60,162 nt of DNA from JAKJGV01 sp964617565 (GCA_964617565.1 CAZTYH010000008.1:1-60162), one strand, 5' to 3'. Numbered from the stretch's first letter, positions 1 through 8,081 are shown. The notes: generated by a model not told the origin, from the letters alone. Numbers and translations: made by a program.

Positions 1-100
1 GCTTGGCCTTCTTCCGGGAGAGAGACAGGCGGGCGGAGAGATACTCGATAAGGGGCGTATCGCGCTCGGCTCCGCTGACGATGAATGATTGTTTCGGCAT
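1..100 (-). CDS. RluA-family pseudouridine synthase, N-terminal fragment
   Basis: Only the first 33 codons are inside the window; the gene runs off the left edge on the minus strand. The start ATG is at 100-98, five bases after the stop of the upstream MFS/spermidine-synthase gene, so the two are probably co-transcribed. The visible peptide begins MPKQSFIVSGAE and ends in LSARLSLSRKKAK, which resembles the start of the S4 RNA-binding domain at the N-terminus of RluC/RluD-type enzymes that convert uridine to pseudouridine in 23S rRNA. No catalytic residue is visible, so the family call rests on this short S4-like start and is moderate. Confidence 0.55.
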   Translation of the reverse strand, partial: MPKQSFIVSGAERDTPLIEYLSARLSLSRKKAK

Positions 101-105
101 GGTAC

Positions 106-2259
106 TTAGTTTTGATCTGTTGCAAGCTCGGCCAATCGGGCCCGGGCATGTTGCAGATGAGGGTCCAATTGCAGCGCCTTTGTAAAGTATGCGATGCTTT
201 CCTTTTTCCTGCCTTCGCGCATGGCCAGTTCGCCCAGATTGCTAAGGACCGTTGTATTGGAAGGCGCGAGTTGAAAGGCGTCCAATAACACGGCCTGCGC
301 CTCGTCCGTTCTGCCCACCGCGGCAAGTATGGCGGAATAATTGATCCGCGCGTCCACATTGGCTGGATCCAGGGAGATAACCTCCTTGAATTGTGATGCG
401 GCATCATCGAGTTTCCCCATGTTGGCCAGTAAGACGCCCGCATTGACGCGAGCCTGTCCATAGTCGGGCTTCAGATATATGGCCGACATAAACGCATCAA
501 GAGCGATATCCCTCCGCCCGGTGTTCATTAATGCCACACCCAGATTGTAGTGCAGTTGATAATTGGCCGCGTTGATGCTCAAGCCTTGCTCGAACAACTC
601 GATTGCCTTGAAGAAATTGCCGGCTTCCGCTTCCTGCAGACCTTTCTTAAGATACATGACCTCAACTCCGTCGGGGCGGTCTTCACGCACAACCCTGGCC
701 AGAAGATTTTCAACTGGCGCAAAGTTGTCGGTAAGGACTGTGACGCCTTGCCGATGAGTCAAAACCTGTATCTGTTCGGCGCTCAGCATTTGTCCAAGGA
801 ACTCGGGATGCCTTTGCTTAACACGCTCAATCATATCGGTCAGTTGCAATCTCTGCTTGGAAGCGATAACCACGTATGTTCCCCGTACGGCCAGATTCCG
901 ATGGGCAAAGAATGCATACACATAGGGGAATGTGACTTGAAACGTTTTCAGGATGGAGCCAAGGAACAAGCCGGAATCATACGCATCAATCATGTTGAGC
1001 ATGTAAATTCCATTATCCGTCATCAGAGAGCTCAATTGTTCGTTGAACTCGCGGGTTACCAGATGGAAGGGGACGGAATAATCATTGAATGTGTCGCCAA
1101 AGACGAAGTCGTAACGTGCCGTTGGCGTCCCGGCTGAAAGTTTCCGGATCTGATCCGTCACGAAGTTCCGTGCGTCCATGTGATGGATGTTCACTTCCGG
1201 ATGAGCTTTGTATCCGCAATATTCAATGGCTGCCCGGGTGACCTCCGGGTCAATCTCCGCAACATCACAAAGCCCGCCAGGGCGTGTAAGGGCAAGGTAT
1301 TGCGGAAACGTGAGACCACCGCCCCCGATTACAAAGGCCTTTACGGGGGCGCCGTTGGGCTTGAGAGATTCAATGATCGCTTCATAGATCCATGCATAAC
1401 GATAAAGCAGATGCGTGGGACGCGTGACATCCATTTCGCTGTGCAGCATTTTATCAAGATACAGACCACGGATGTTTGGGTTTGATGGATTTGCGCGCAC
1501 GGATATGTACTGGTACTGGCTTTCCGCTTCAAACAGGAGCCTGCCGGAGATCGAGCTTCGGAAACTCAACGATGACCCGATGTTGGCAAGAACAGGGTGG
1601 GGGAAGAAAGCGGCGGCGCTGATGATTATGTACAGAAGCGCTGCCGGGATTCGCCACTTGATTCCTGCGCCGTATGCGAGGCCCATCAAACCGAGAGCAA
1701 GCCCCACGAGGACGATTACGGCGATGGTACCAAGGTTGGCTACCAGGTAGAACCCCGTCAGAAAGGTACCGCAGATGCTGCCGGCGGTGCCCCATGCATA
1801 CACATTGCCGATTGTGCGACCAACGGGCCCATGACGTTCCAGGGCCATCTTTGCCACAGCGGGGCTGATGGTCCCGAGACAGATTGAGGGGATCAGGAAG
1901 GTGACAAACACATGCGAAAAAATTCTCGCAGGCCATGACAGCAGCAGGAGGTGTTTCCAGTCGCCCACCAGGTGATTCAGCCCCGGGATGGCGAGGCAGG
2001 TGAAAGAGGAGAGCAGGAACAACGCCACGAGAGTTCGTCGAGCGTTAAAAGAGTCCGCAAGACGGCCTCCGATGTAATTTCCGATGGATAAACCGGCAAG
2101 GACGATTCCGATGACGGACGTCCATGTGTACAGGGATTGTCCAAGATGGCGTGAAATCAAACGTCCAGCGGAAAGCTCGAGGGTCATGATGCACATGCCC
2201 GTGACAAAGACCGTCAGGTTGGGCCAAAAGAGGTGAGGCCGCGTAGGTGCATTGTTCAT
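106..2259 (-). CDS. MFS-like membrane domain fused to spermidine-synthase-like domain and TPR repeats
   Basis: A 717-residue protein with three parts. Residues 1-220 are hydrophobic, with about seven or more membrane helices of the type found in membrane-bound spermidine-synthase-like proteins. Residues about 300-480 carry a Rossmann methyltransferase/aminopropyltransferase fold: the glycine-rich VIGGGGLTFPQYL near 308, EIDPEV near 337 and DTFNDYSVPFHL. Residues about 543-717 contain roughly five TPR units. The start ATG follows AAAGGA at a good distance. Family members with this membrane-plus-SpeE fold are often called fused MFS transporter/spermidine synthase; their substrates are mostly unknown. 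The TPR tail suggests a protein partner. Polyamine synthesis is not shown and should not be assumed. Confidence 0.8.
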   Translation of the reverse strand: MNNAPTRPHLFWPNLTVFVTGMCIMTLELSAGRLISRHLGQSLYTWTSVIGIVLAGLSIGNYIGGRLADSFNARRTLVALFLLSSFTCLAIPGLNHLVGDWKHLLLLSWPARIFSHVFVTFLIPSICLGTISPAVAKMALERHGPVGRTIGNVYAWGTAGSICGTFLTGFYLVANLGTIAVIVLVGLALGLMGLAYGAGIKWRIPAALLYIIISAAAFFPHPVLANIGSSLSFRSSISGRLLFEAESQYQYISVRANPSNPNIRGLYLDKMLHSEMDVTRPTHLLYRYAWIYEAIIESLKPNGAPVKAFVIGGGGLTFPQYLALTRPGGLCDVAEIDPEVTRAAIEYCGYKAHPEVNIHHMDARNFVTDQIRKLSAGTPTARYDFVFGDTFNDYSVPFHLVTREFNEQLSSLMTDNGIYMLNMIDAYDSGLFLGSILKTFQVTFPYVYAFFAHRNLAVRGTYVVIASKQRLQLTDMIERVKQRHPEFLGQMLSAEQIQVLTHRQGVTVLTDNFAPVENLLARVVREDRPDGVEVMYLKKGLQEAEAGNFFKAIELFEQGLSINAANYQLHYNLGVALMNTGRRDIALDAFMSAIYLKPDYGQARVNAGVLLANMGKLDDAASQFKEVISLDPANVDARINYSAILAAVGRTDEAQAVLLDAFQLAPSNTTVLSNLGELAMREGRKKESIAYFTKALQLDPHLQHARARLAELATDQN

Positions 2260-2321
2260 AAATCGTCCTTTAATGAGTGAGACAGAAAGTTAAAGCAAGT
2301 CGGGCGATAGAACAAGAAGGC

Positions 2322-2360
2322 AAAAAACAAACGACCCCGACCGAGGGGTCGGGGTCGTTT
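2322..2360 (-). terminator. Rho-independent terminator of the PEP-CTERM gene
   Basis: A perfect 14-bp stem (2329-2342 with 2347-2360) and a 4-nt loop, followed on the minus strand by TTTGTTTTTT. It lies 20 bases after the stop of the PEP-CTERM gene and separates it from the downstream MFS/spermidine-synthase gene. Confidence 0.9.
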
Positions 2361-2379
2361 GAGATAACATTATGTCAGC

Positions 2380-2973
2380 TTATTTGCGACGGCGGGCAAT
2401 CCGCAGCGTCATCAGGCCCAACGCCATCAGCGCGATCATTCCGGGTTCCGGAATCGCCTGAAGCGTGGTGTTCAGATCGCCATCACCAGCGATGTCGAAG
2501 AGGTCTGCCACAGGGTTTTCCTTCGGGTACTGCCACGTTGAGCTATTCGCATATCTTACAGCACCACCGGAAGGGACAAGGCCGCTTGCATAGTTTGCCG
2601 AAGGTGCGCTCCAGACCCGCGCAAAGTAATAGCGATCTTCAACGATATCGCCCCCATCAGGAACAAAAACATTGCTGAAATACCCGTCATCACCCACGTT
2701 ATATCCAACCCAAATAGTAGATACTACAAGGTCGTCCGACACCCCTGTTCCATCTCCATAGTTGTAAGCATCGTTAATAACGCCATCGAGCCCAACCCAT
2801 AAGAGCTGAACGAAACAGCCAACCGAAGAATCATTGAGGCTACCTGCAAGCGGGGTGGAACCATCAGCATAGTTCAACCAGTTTGCGTCTGCAAACCAAG
2901 AGATCCCTTGCGCCATAACACTAAACGGAACCATTATCGCAACAGCTACTACAATCACCAGTTTTCTAAGCAT
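2380..2973 (-). CDS. PEP-CTERM sorting-domain secreted protein
   Basis: A 197-residue exported protein of unknown function. Residues 1-21 form a signal peptide (MLRKLVIVVAVAIMVPFSVMA, cut about AMA/QG). The middle is acidic, Gly/Asn/Asp-rich and has no recognisable domain. The C-terminus is a textbook PEP-CTERM signal: the IPEPG motif, a hydrophobic stretch (MIALMALGLMTL) and a basic tail (RIARRRK). In this family an exosortase (EpsH/XrtA type) cleaves the tail and the protein goes to the surface or exopolysaccharide. No exosortase is in the window, although the polysaccharide genes at 47-60 kb fit such a system. A strong terminator follows. Confidence 0.9.
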   Translation of the reverse strand: MLRKLVIVVAVAIMVPFSVMAQGISWFADANWLNYADGSTPLAGSLNDSSVGCFVQLLWVGLDGVINDAYNYGDGTGVSDDLVVSTIWVGYNVGDDGYFSNVFVPDGGDIVEDRYYFARVWSAPSANYASGLVPSGGAVRYANSSTWQYPKENPVADLFDIAGDGDLNTTLQAIPEPGMIALMALGLMTLRIARRRK

Positions 2974-3012
2974 GACTCCTCACTCCTCTTTTTTGCTTAT
3001 CATTCAGCCTTA

Positions 3013-3771
3013 TCAATCGAACTGATACGGACGAGTTTCAACCCATTGGAACGGAACCGCAGCCTTGTTCCTGTACCAGAAACCAACGCCACCGCCCACA
3101 AGCACACCCTGCGCTAATTGACCGTCAGAAGAAGCATACCATTTGCGATCAGTTTGCTTCAGCCAATAAAACAAATACTTTTGCAATTCAGGATCCCAGA
3201 GGATTATCTCATCTGCTCCACCGCCCGTTTTCCCTGCATTTCCATTTGTTAGGGCGCTTTGATTAAGGTCAATAGTTGCGCTGAAGGGATAAGAAACCAA
3301 GTTCATACCAGGCATCAATGTGTTTGTAACAACGTTCTGGCCTACAGCATCGCCAGCCACAACAACCGTCTGATCAGCAACCCTTTTACTGCGAATCCAC
3401 ATCCCCAGAAGACTCGTAATCGCTGTGTTTGTTGCCGGCTGACCGTCTTCAGAACTATACCATTTATTGTCGGTTTGCTTGAGCCAGAAAAAAAGATACT
3501 TCTGCTGGATTGGATCCCAAAGGATTACTTCATCAGCACCACCACCCGTTTTCCCTCCGGTCAACTGCGTGCCTATAACATCGTCCAAGGTATTGCTTTC
3601 TCCTAAATCGAAAGGAACCGACACCATGGTCATACCGTTCGCCTCAGCATTGAGCTTCTGAAACCCGACAACATTCAGCGAATAAACTTCACCTTGCTGG
3701 GCGGGGGCGGAAAAAGGGAGAATGGCGAAACAGACAGCCGATACAACTAAGTACTTCCACGTATGTTTCAC
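3013..3771 (-). CDS. secreted protein with two internal sequence repeats, unknown function
   Basis: A 252-residue exported protein. I chose the GTG at 3771-3769 because GAGG sits six bases upstream (3781-3778); a TTG at 3783 is in frame but would overlap that site. The N-terminus is a signal peptide ending near APAQQ. The mature part contains two similar units. Each has GKTGGGADE, then ILWDP and QKYLF followed by WLKQTD, KWY and DGQ (about residues 70-105 and 180-215), so it arose by internal duplication. Similar repeat proteins are known in Verrucomicrobia-type genomes, but I assign no function. It precedes the PEP-CTERM gene on the same strand, with 39 bases between them. Confidence 0.75.
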   Translation of the reverse strand: MKHTWKYLVVSAVCFAILPFSAPAQQGEVYSLNVVGFQKLNAEANGMTMVSVPFDLGESNTLDDVIGTQLTGGKTGGGADEVILWDPIQQKYLFFWLKQTDNKWYSSEDGQPATNTAITSLLGMWIRSKRVADQTVVVAGDAVGQNVVTNTLMPGMNLVSYPFSATIDLNQSALTNGNAGKTGGGADEIILWDPELQKYLFYWLKQTDRKWYASSDGQLAQGVLVGGGVGFWYRNKAAVPFQWVETRPYQFD

Positions 3772-3827
3772 AGTACACCTCAAAGATTGACTCTCAGCAA
3801 GTACACCTCAAAGATTGACTCTCAGCA
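3772..3827. repeat. perfect 28-bp tandem duplication containing the ribosome binding site
   Basis: The 28 bases at 3772-3799 are repeated exactly at 3800-3827. The unit includes the GAGG Shine-Dalgarno of the minus-strand gene starting at 3771, so the upstream region carries two copies of the same translation-initiation sequence; only the copy next to the GTG is placed to work. Confidence 0.95.
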
Positions 3828-3855
3828 CATCGCGATTCCGGACTTCAATCGTTGA

Positions 3856-3888
3856 TGTATAAAGTACCGTTTTCACAGCCAATGTAAA
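3856..3888 (-). promoter_or_regulatory. possible promoter of the repeat-protein gene
   Basis: In an AT-rich stretch upstream of 3771 the minus strand reads TTTACA (3888-3883) and, 19 bases further, TTTATA (3863-3858), overlapping TATACA (3861-3856). The spacing is longer than ideal, so this is only a candidate sigma-70-type promoter. Confidence 0.3.
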
Positions 3889-4000
3889 GCAATATTTTCA
3901 AAAAAAATGTTCAAATAATACATTGTGTTTATCGTGTGCACAGGCTTCGGTGGGTTTAAAATGCGGGTACGGTCCCACAAAAAGGGGAATGGACAGGTGG

Positions 4001-4020
4001 GGTAATGGAGTGTTGGAGTG
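4001..4020 (+). repeat. solo arm of the TGGAGTG repeat family
   Basis: Bases 4002-4020 are identical (19 of 19) to 56086-56104, the left arm flanking the four-helix-bundle gene 52 kb away. No inverted partner arm is visible within the next 350 bases. Confidence 0.85.
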
Positions 4021-4032
4021 CCTGAATTTTGA

Positions 4033-4060
4033 ATGCGATAAGGGACATGCGATAAGGGAC
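4033..4060. repeat. perfect 14-bp tandem repeat
   Basis: ATGCGATAAGGGAC occurs twice head to tail (4033-4046 and 4047-4060). The 14-base unit equals two 7-base phases, like the heptamer arrays elsewhere in the window. Confidence 0.9.
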
Positions 4061-4379
4061 AGGCACAGCGTGGCGCGAAGCACTCGCGACAAGCCACAGC
4101 CAAAGAAAAAGACAGCTACGAAACTCCGCTGCTGCCGGGACAGGCACGCGAAAGTCGCGAAAAGGATAAGAAGAAGGGACGTTTTTCCGGTTTCGTGTAT
4201 TTCTCGTGTTTCGCAGTTAAAATCTTCTCAAGAAAAAATGAAGTGGATGGATAAGTCGTACGAAGAGGAATGCAAACCGAAGCCTGACACCTTCTCTCTT
4301 GGACGGGGCTGCCATTGTTTGATGTTTTGACACAATCCGGTCCGGCCGCTAATGTCCTCCGGCGCATGAGGTGGAAACG

Positions 4380-6539
4380 ATGGATGAATCAATGAATGCA
4401 GAGAAGAGGGAGTCGTGGTTTCTCGCTCAGATCGAAGCGGCGGAAATTCCCGTTGCAGAACTGACCTCCTTTCTAAATTTTCAGCGGGGCGAGGGGTTCA
4501 CGGAGCAGGCGGATAGTTGGGCCGGCTTGTTGTGTGATGCGCTCGCCGAGCGAACGAAAACGGTCGCCGCCCTCGAAGTTCTGAAACTCCAGGCCGAGTG
4601 GGCGAACGGAAGCGCGCGGCAGATCGAGCGCTTCAAGAATGCCGCCATGGAGATCCTGGAGCCACTTCACGAGCAGCGCAAACTCATTGAGCATGTCGGA
4701 TTCGACAAAGGACTTCCGCCGGTCGAATGTCTGAGAAGGCTGCTGCTCCTGCTCGCGCTGAAACCCGGCGTGCTTTGTCTCGACAAGACGTGGGGTTTTG
4801 GCGTCGTGCGTCACGTGGATAGCTTCTACGGAAGAGTGGATATTGATTTTGACAAAAAGCCCGGCCACCAGATGTCGTTTGCGTACGCGGCGGAGACGCT
4901 TCAACTGCTCGATGGTGAGCATCTGCTGGCGCGTATCCACGGGGACAAGGCGGGAATGGAACGCATGGCGCAGGAGAGCGCGGGTGAAGTCGTGCGGCTT
5001 GCGCTTCAGAGTTTTGGGCCGCTGACCGTCGCGCAACTTCAAGAGATTCTCTCTCCCAGGCTGGTGACTCCGGCCGATTGGAAGCGATTCTGGGATGCGG
5101 CGCGCAAGGCGCTGAAGAAAGATCATCTGATTGATATTCCCTCGAAGAGGATCGAGCCGTTGCGCCTGCTCTCCAAGAAGAAGGCTTACGACAAGGATTG
5201 GTTTATGGCGCTGGCGCTGGAGCGGGATATGGCGACGGTGTTGGCTTTGGTGGATGAATTAATCCAGAGCAAGGTGGCGATTCCGGACGAGGAATGTCGG
5301 AAGGTTGTCGGCGACCGGCTTGCTTTTGTGGTCAAGGGCGCGGGCCGGCGCACTTCATCGTTGACGGCTCAAGCCTACATGGCGGCCAGGGAGATTGGTG
5401 CGGATCCTGCGCAAGTCAACATCGTGGCGGGCGCGGCGGAATTGATGGAGGACGAGTTGTTCCTCGAAACGACGCGTACGTTGCCGGCACGGCTGGTGGC
5501 GCCTTTCCTCCTGTTCCTTGCGTCGTCGGATGCGGTACGGCTGGCCGATTTGCTGATCAGGCTGTTGGGCAGGCTGGGCATGACCGCGCTGAACGAAGCG
5601 GTGAATTATCTGTTGGCCAACGGCCGCGAAGAGGCGGTGGCCGACGCCTTTCGCGAGGCGGTCTCATCGCAGATCATCGAAGTGGAATTCCTTTACTGGA
5701 TTATCCGGAATCCCGAGAAGCGCGATGCGTGGGGACTGGGCACGTTGTCGTCGTTGATGCGGTTGGTTCTGCTCGATCTTGGAAGGTCATATTCCGGCGA
5801 CCGGCTGAAAGTGAAAAACATGTTGCGCTCCCGTGTTGAGCAGGTGGATTTCCTGCGCGAGGCGATGGCGGGAATGACGGTTCTGCAACGCGAGGAAGTG
5901 GTGCAGCTCGTGCGCGAGTCGTCGGCGTGGTCCGCGCTCGACCGGCAGTCGGTGCTGGGCCATATCGTCAAGTTGTATCCGGACATGCAGGCGGTGGTGG
6001 CTTCGCGCAGTGGCGAGGCGGCGCCATCGGCTCCGGCGCGTGCGCGGCTGACGTCGCAGCGCAGTTACCAGGAGCGGCAGAAGCAGCTCGAGAAACTGGT
6101 CACGGTGGATATTCCGCAAAACAGCAAGGAAATCGCGATTGCCCGCAGCTATGGCGATTTGAGCGAGAACCATGAATTCAAGGCGGCGAAGGAGATGCAG
6201 GGCATTCTTTTGAAGCGCCGTGGGGATTTGGAAGAGATGTTGCAGGTGGTGAAGCCGACCGATTTCGAAGGCGCGGCGACGGATGTTGTCGGGCCGGGCG
6301 TGGGCGTTGTGCTTGATTACGGAAGCGGGCGGACCGAGCGGTATCATATCCTCGGCGAGTGGGATCAGGACTCGGCGCTCGGTATTATTTCTTCCGATAC
6401 ACGCATGGCGCAGGTTCTTGCGGGGCGCAAGGTGGGCGATGAGGTGCGTGTTCCGACGGAAACGGGCGAAACAGCGTGCCGAATCGCGGAAGTGACCCCG
6501 TTGCCGGAAGAAGTACGGAAGTGGGTTGTGGGAGGGTAG
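4380..6539 (+). CDS. greA: GreA transcription elongation factor with long N-terminal extension
   Basis: A 719-residue protein whose last 145 residues are a complete GreA: coiled-coil hairpin with the tip SYGDLSENHEF (acidic residues that enter the RNA polymerase secondary channel, near residue 590), then the FKBP-like domain. GreA rescues backtracked RNA polymerase by stimulating transcript cleavage. The preceding 560 residues are alpha-helical and have no recognised domain. Ordinary GreA is about 158 residues; Chlamydia GreA is of this long form (about 720), which supports a PVC origin. I prefer ATG at 4380, with AGGTGG five bases before it, over an in-frame GTG at 4371. It stands alone, with repeat-rich DNA on both sides. 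Confidence 0.9.
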   Translation: MDESMNAEKRESWFLAQIEAAEIPVAELTSFLNFQRGEGFTEQADSWAGLLCDALAERTKTVAALEVLKLQAEWANGSARQIERFKNAAMEILEPLHEQRKLIEHVGFDKGLPPVECLRRLLLLLALKPGVLCLDKTWGFGVVRHVDSFYGRVDIDFDKKPGHQMSFAYAAETLQLLDGEHLLARIHGDKAGMERMAQESAGEVVRLALQSFGPLTVAQLQEILSPRLVTPADWKRFWDAARKALKKDHLIDIPSKRIEPLRLLSKKKAYDKDWFMALALERDMATVLALVDELIQSKVAIPDEECRKVVGDRLAFVVKGAGRRTSSLTAQAYMAAREIGADPAQVNIVAGAAELMEDELFLETTRTLPARLVAPFLLFLASSDAVRLADLLIRLLGRLGMTALNEAVNYLLANGREEAVADAFREAVSSQIIEVEFLYWIIRNPEKRDAWGLGTLSSLMRLVLLDLGRSYSGDRLKVKNMLRSRVEQVDFLREAMAGMTVLQREEVVQLVRESSAWSALDRQSVLGHIVKLYPDMQAVVASRSGEAAPSAPARARLTSQRSYQERQKQLEKLVTVDIPQNSKEIAIARSYGDLSENHEFKAAKEMQGILLKRRGDLEEMLQVVKPTDFEGAATDVVGPGVGVVLDYGSGRTERYHILGEWDQDSALGIISSDTRMAQVLAGRKVGDEVRVPTETGETACRIAEVTPLPEEVRKWVVGG

Positions 6540-6556
6540 ATTGGGGATTGGAAACC
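6539..6556. repeat. short GATTGGG/GATTGGA heptamer repeat
   Basis: Two 7-base units (6539-6545, 6546-6552) start on the last base of the greA stop codon. The same unit forms the larger array at 20558-20632. Confidence 0.6.
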
Positions 6557-6612
6557 CTGCTTCGCCAAGACTACGCAGGGCGAGCTTGAAACCGTCCTCT
6601 TTTACTAAGCCG

Positions 6613-7116
6613 ATGAAACACATCATCAAACAATTTACGCAGCGTGAAGCGAGTCCGGTGGTGCAGTTCATCAAGTATGCGATTGCGGGCGGGATCGCGA
6701 CGGTGGTGGACATGTCGGTGTTCTACCTGCTTTCGTGGAAAGTGTTCCCGGCGTTGCGGCCTGAGGATCCGGTGTCCCAGCTCCTTGGCTTGTTCGGCTT
6801 CGGCGTTACGCCCATCAGCGAGGCGGTGCGCGCGCAGCATTACGTGATCAATCGCTGTATCACCTTTTTCTTCTCCAACTTCGCGGCGTACATCGTGAAC
6901 ATCTACTGGGTGTTCGAGCCGGGGCGTCACAAGAAGTGGGTGGAGTTCACCTTGTTTTATGCCGTATCGCTGACGAGCTACGTGATCGGCTCGTTTGTCG
7001 GATGGGCGATCATCAAGGCGTTCGAGCTGGATACGACCTTTGCGTATGCGGCGAATGTTGTGGCGTCGCTGTTGATTAACTACGCGGCGCGGAAGCATTT
7101 CATCTTCAAGAAGTAG
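6613..7116 (+). CDS. GtrA-like four-helix membrane protein
   Basis: A 167-residue membrane protein with about four helices. FIKYAIAGGIATVVDMSVF near residues 18-36 is the typical first helix of the GtrA family, whose members act with polyprenyl-linked sugar transferases and may flip the lipid-linked sugar. The C-terminus (NYAARKHFIFKK) also fits the family. A longer reading frame opens at 6526, but those 29 codons cover a heptamer repeat and have no GtrA similarity, so the start is set at ATG 6613; no strong Shine-Dalgarno is present. There is no adjacent GtrB-type gene. The closest candidate is the GT2 gene at 32236-33225. Confidence 0.85.
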   Translation: MKHIIKQFTQREASPVVQFIKYAIAGGIATVVDMSVFYLLSWKVFPALRPEDPVSQLLGLFGFGVTPISEAVRAQHYVINRCITFFFSNFAAYIVNIYWVFEPGRHKKWVEFTLFYAVSLTSYVIGSFVGWAIIKAFELDTTFAYAANVVASLLINYAARKHFIFKK

Positions 7117-7184
7117 CGGGCTGTTGCCGACACCGCTGCGCGCATTTTTCGCGCCCAACGGATTGGGGCGCGGCGTATCAAAAG

Positions 7185-7874
7185 TTACTCGATGCTTCCG
7201 CGGGTGGGCGAGACCTTCATCGCTGCGCCGCCGCCGAGAAGCACTATGGTTCCGGGCTGGGTCGGCTGAACGTTCACCTTGACTCCCGCGTGATATTGCT
7301 TCTCGCCGGTATCGCCGAGCGTCGCGGTTTCGAAACGGTCGCTGAGCAACACGGGTGCCGGCACGTTGGTGCTGAGGCCGACGGTAAACCAGCGACTGGT
7401 CCTGGTGTTGATGGTCATGGGTGCGAGGACATTCCCATACATATTCCATCCCCAGAAGAAATAGGTGGTGTTGGAATACACGCTGGGCAGGGTGAGGTCG
7501 TTCATGCGCAGGAAGCGCTTGCAGTGCCAGACGGGAGAATCGCCGGGGACATATTCACGGAGAGATCGAACGAGGTTGGTATGGGGGCCGGCATAGCTGT
7601 TCGTGCCGGAGGTGACATCGGGACCCGGGAAGTATCCACTGCTGTACTCGCTGCTGTATCCGTACAGGGCGACACCGATCTGCTTCAGATTGCTCGAGCA
7701 ATCGGCGTCATACGACCGGATACGTGCGCCGGAGAGGGCCGGAAAGAGCATGGCGGCAAGCAGCGCGATGATGCCTATGACGACGAGAAGCTCTACGAGG
7801 GTGAACGCGGAAGTGGAGAAGAATTTCCGAATTCCTGATTCCGAATTCCGAATTGTGCTGAGGGGTCGGTTCAT
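7185..7874 (-). CDS. type IV prepilin-like protein with N-terminal methylation motif
   Basis: A 229-residue protein with a prepilin leader followed by the class III signal AFTLVELLVVIGIIALLAAM near residues 23-42, where prepilin peptidase would cut before FTLVE; the -1 residue is Ala rather than Gly. Prepilin-like proteins with this architecture are abundant in PVC bacteria, and their role is often unknown. The globular part has no catalytic motif I recognise. The ATG at 7874 lies nine bases after GGGAG; a GTG at 7880 is possible. Part of the leader (IRNSESGIRK) is encoded by a 7-nt phased repeat array, so the repeat has become coding. Confidence 0.85.
   Translation of the reverse strand: MNRPLSTIRNSESGIRKFFSTSAFTLVELLVVIGIIALLAAMLFPALSGARIRSYDADCSSNLKQIGVALYGYSSEYSSGYFPGPDVTSGTNSYAGPHTNLVRSLREYVPGDSPVWHCKRFLRMNDLTLPSVYSNTTYFFWGWNMYGNVLAPMTINTRTSRWFTVGLSTNVPAPVLLSDRFETATLGDTGEKQYHAGVKVNVQPTQPGTIVLLGGGAAMKVSPTRGSIE
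7823..7858. repeat. ATTCCGA heptamer array inside the prepilin leader
   Basis: Successive 7-base units ATTCCTG, ATTCCGA, ATTCCGA, ATTGTGC (7831-7858), preceded by an 8-base ATTTCCGA. The array encodes part of the prepilin leader on the minus strand. Confidence 0.75.
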
Positions 7875-7902
7875 GGGCACAAACTCCCGGCTGAAGAAGT
7901 GA

Positions 7903-7951
7903 TTTTTCCAGACATTGGAAAAAAACTACACGTTTTTTCCAATCATTGGAA
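7903..7951. repeat. two adjacent TTCCA/TGGAA hairpins
   Basis: First hairpin: TTTTTCCA (7903-7910) pairs with TGGAAAAA (7916-7923). Second: TTCCAA/TTGGAA around TCA (7937-7951). The core CCAATCATTGG recurs at 12279-12289. No U-tract in terminator position. Confidence 0.7.
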
Positions 7952-7981
7952 GAGTGTTCGGAGGAAGGCGGGAAGTGGAAT

Positions 7982-8081
7982 NNNNNNNNNNNNNNNNNNN
8001 NNNNNNNNNNNNNNNNNNNNNNNNNNNNNNNNNNNNNNNNNNNNNNNNNNNNNNNNNNNNNNNNNNNNNNNNNNNNNNNNN
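7982..8081. other. assembly gap (100 N), probably spurious
   Basis: The 55 bases before the gap (7927-7981) are identical to the 55 after it (8082-8136). The two contigs most likely overlap, and the true sequence has this segment once with no gap. Confidence 0.9.

Larger units (their letters stand above)
3889..4379. other. gene-free intergenic region with short repeats
   Basis: No convincing gene. The first 60 bases are AT-rich. From 4001 it holds a solo TGGAGTG-type repeat arm, a perfect 14-bp tandem repeat (4033-4060), the phrase GGGACAGGCAC twice (from 4056 and 4138), and TTTCGTGTATTTCTCGTGTTTCG-like sequence near 4190-4213 that resembles the hairpin after malQ (9910-9936). GreA transcription must start somewhere in its right part, but no clear promoter is visible. 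Confidence 0.6.
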
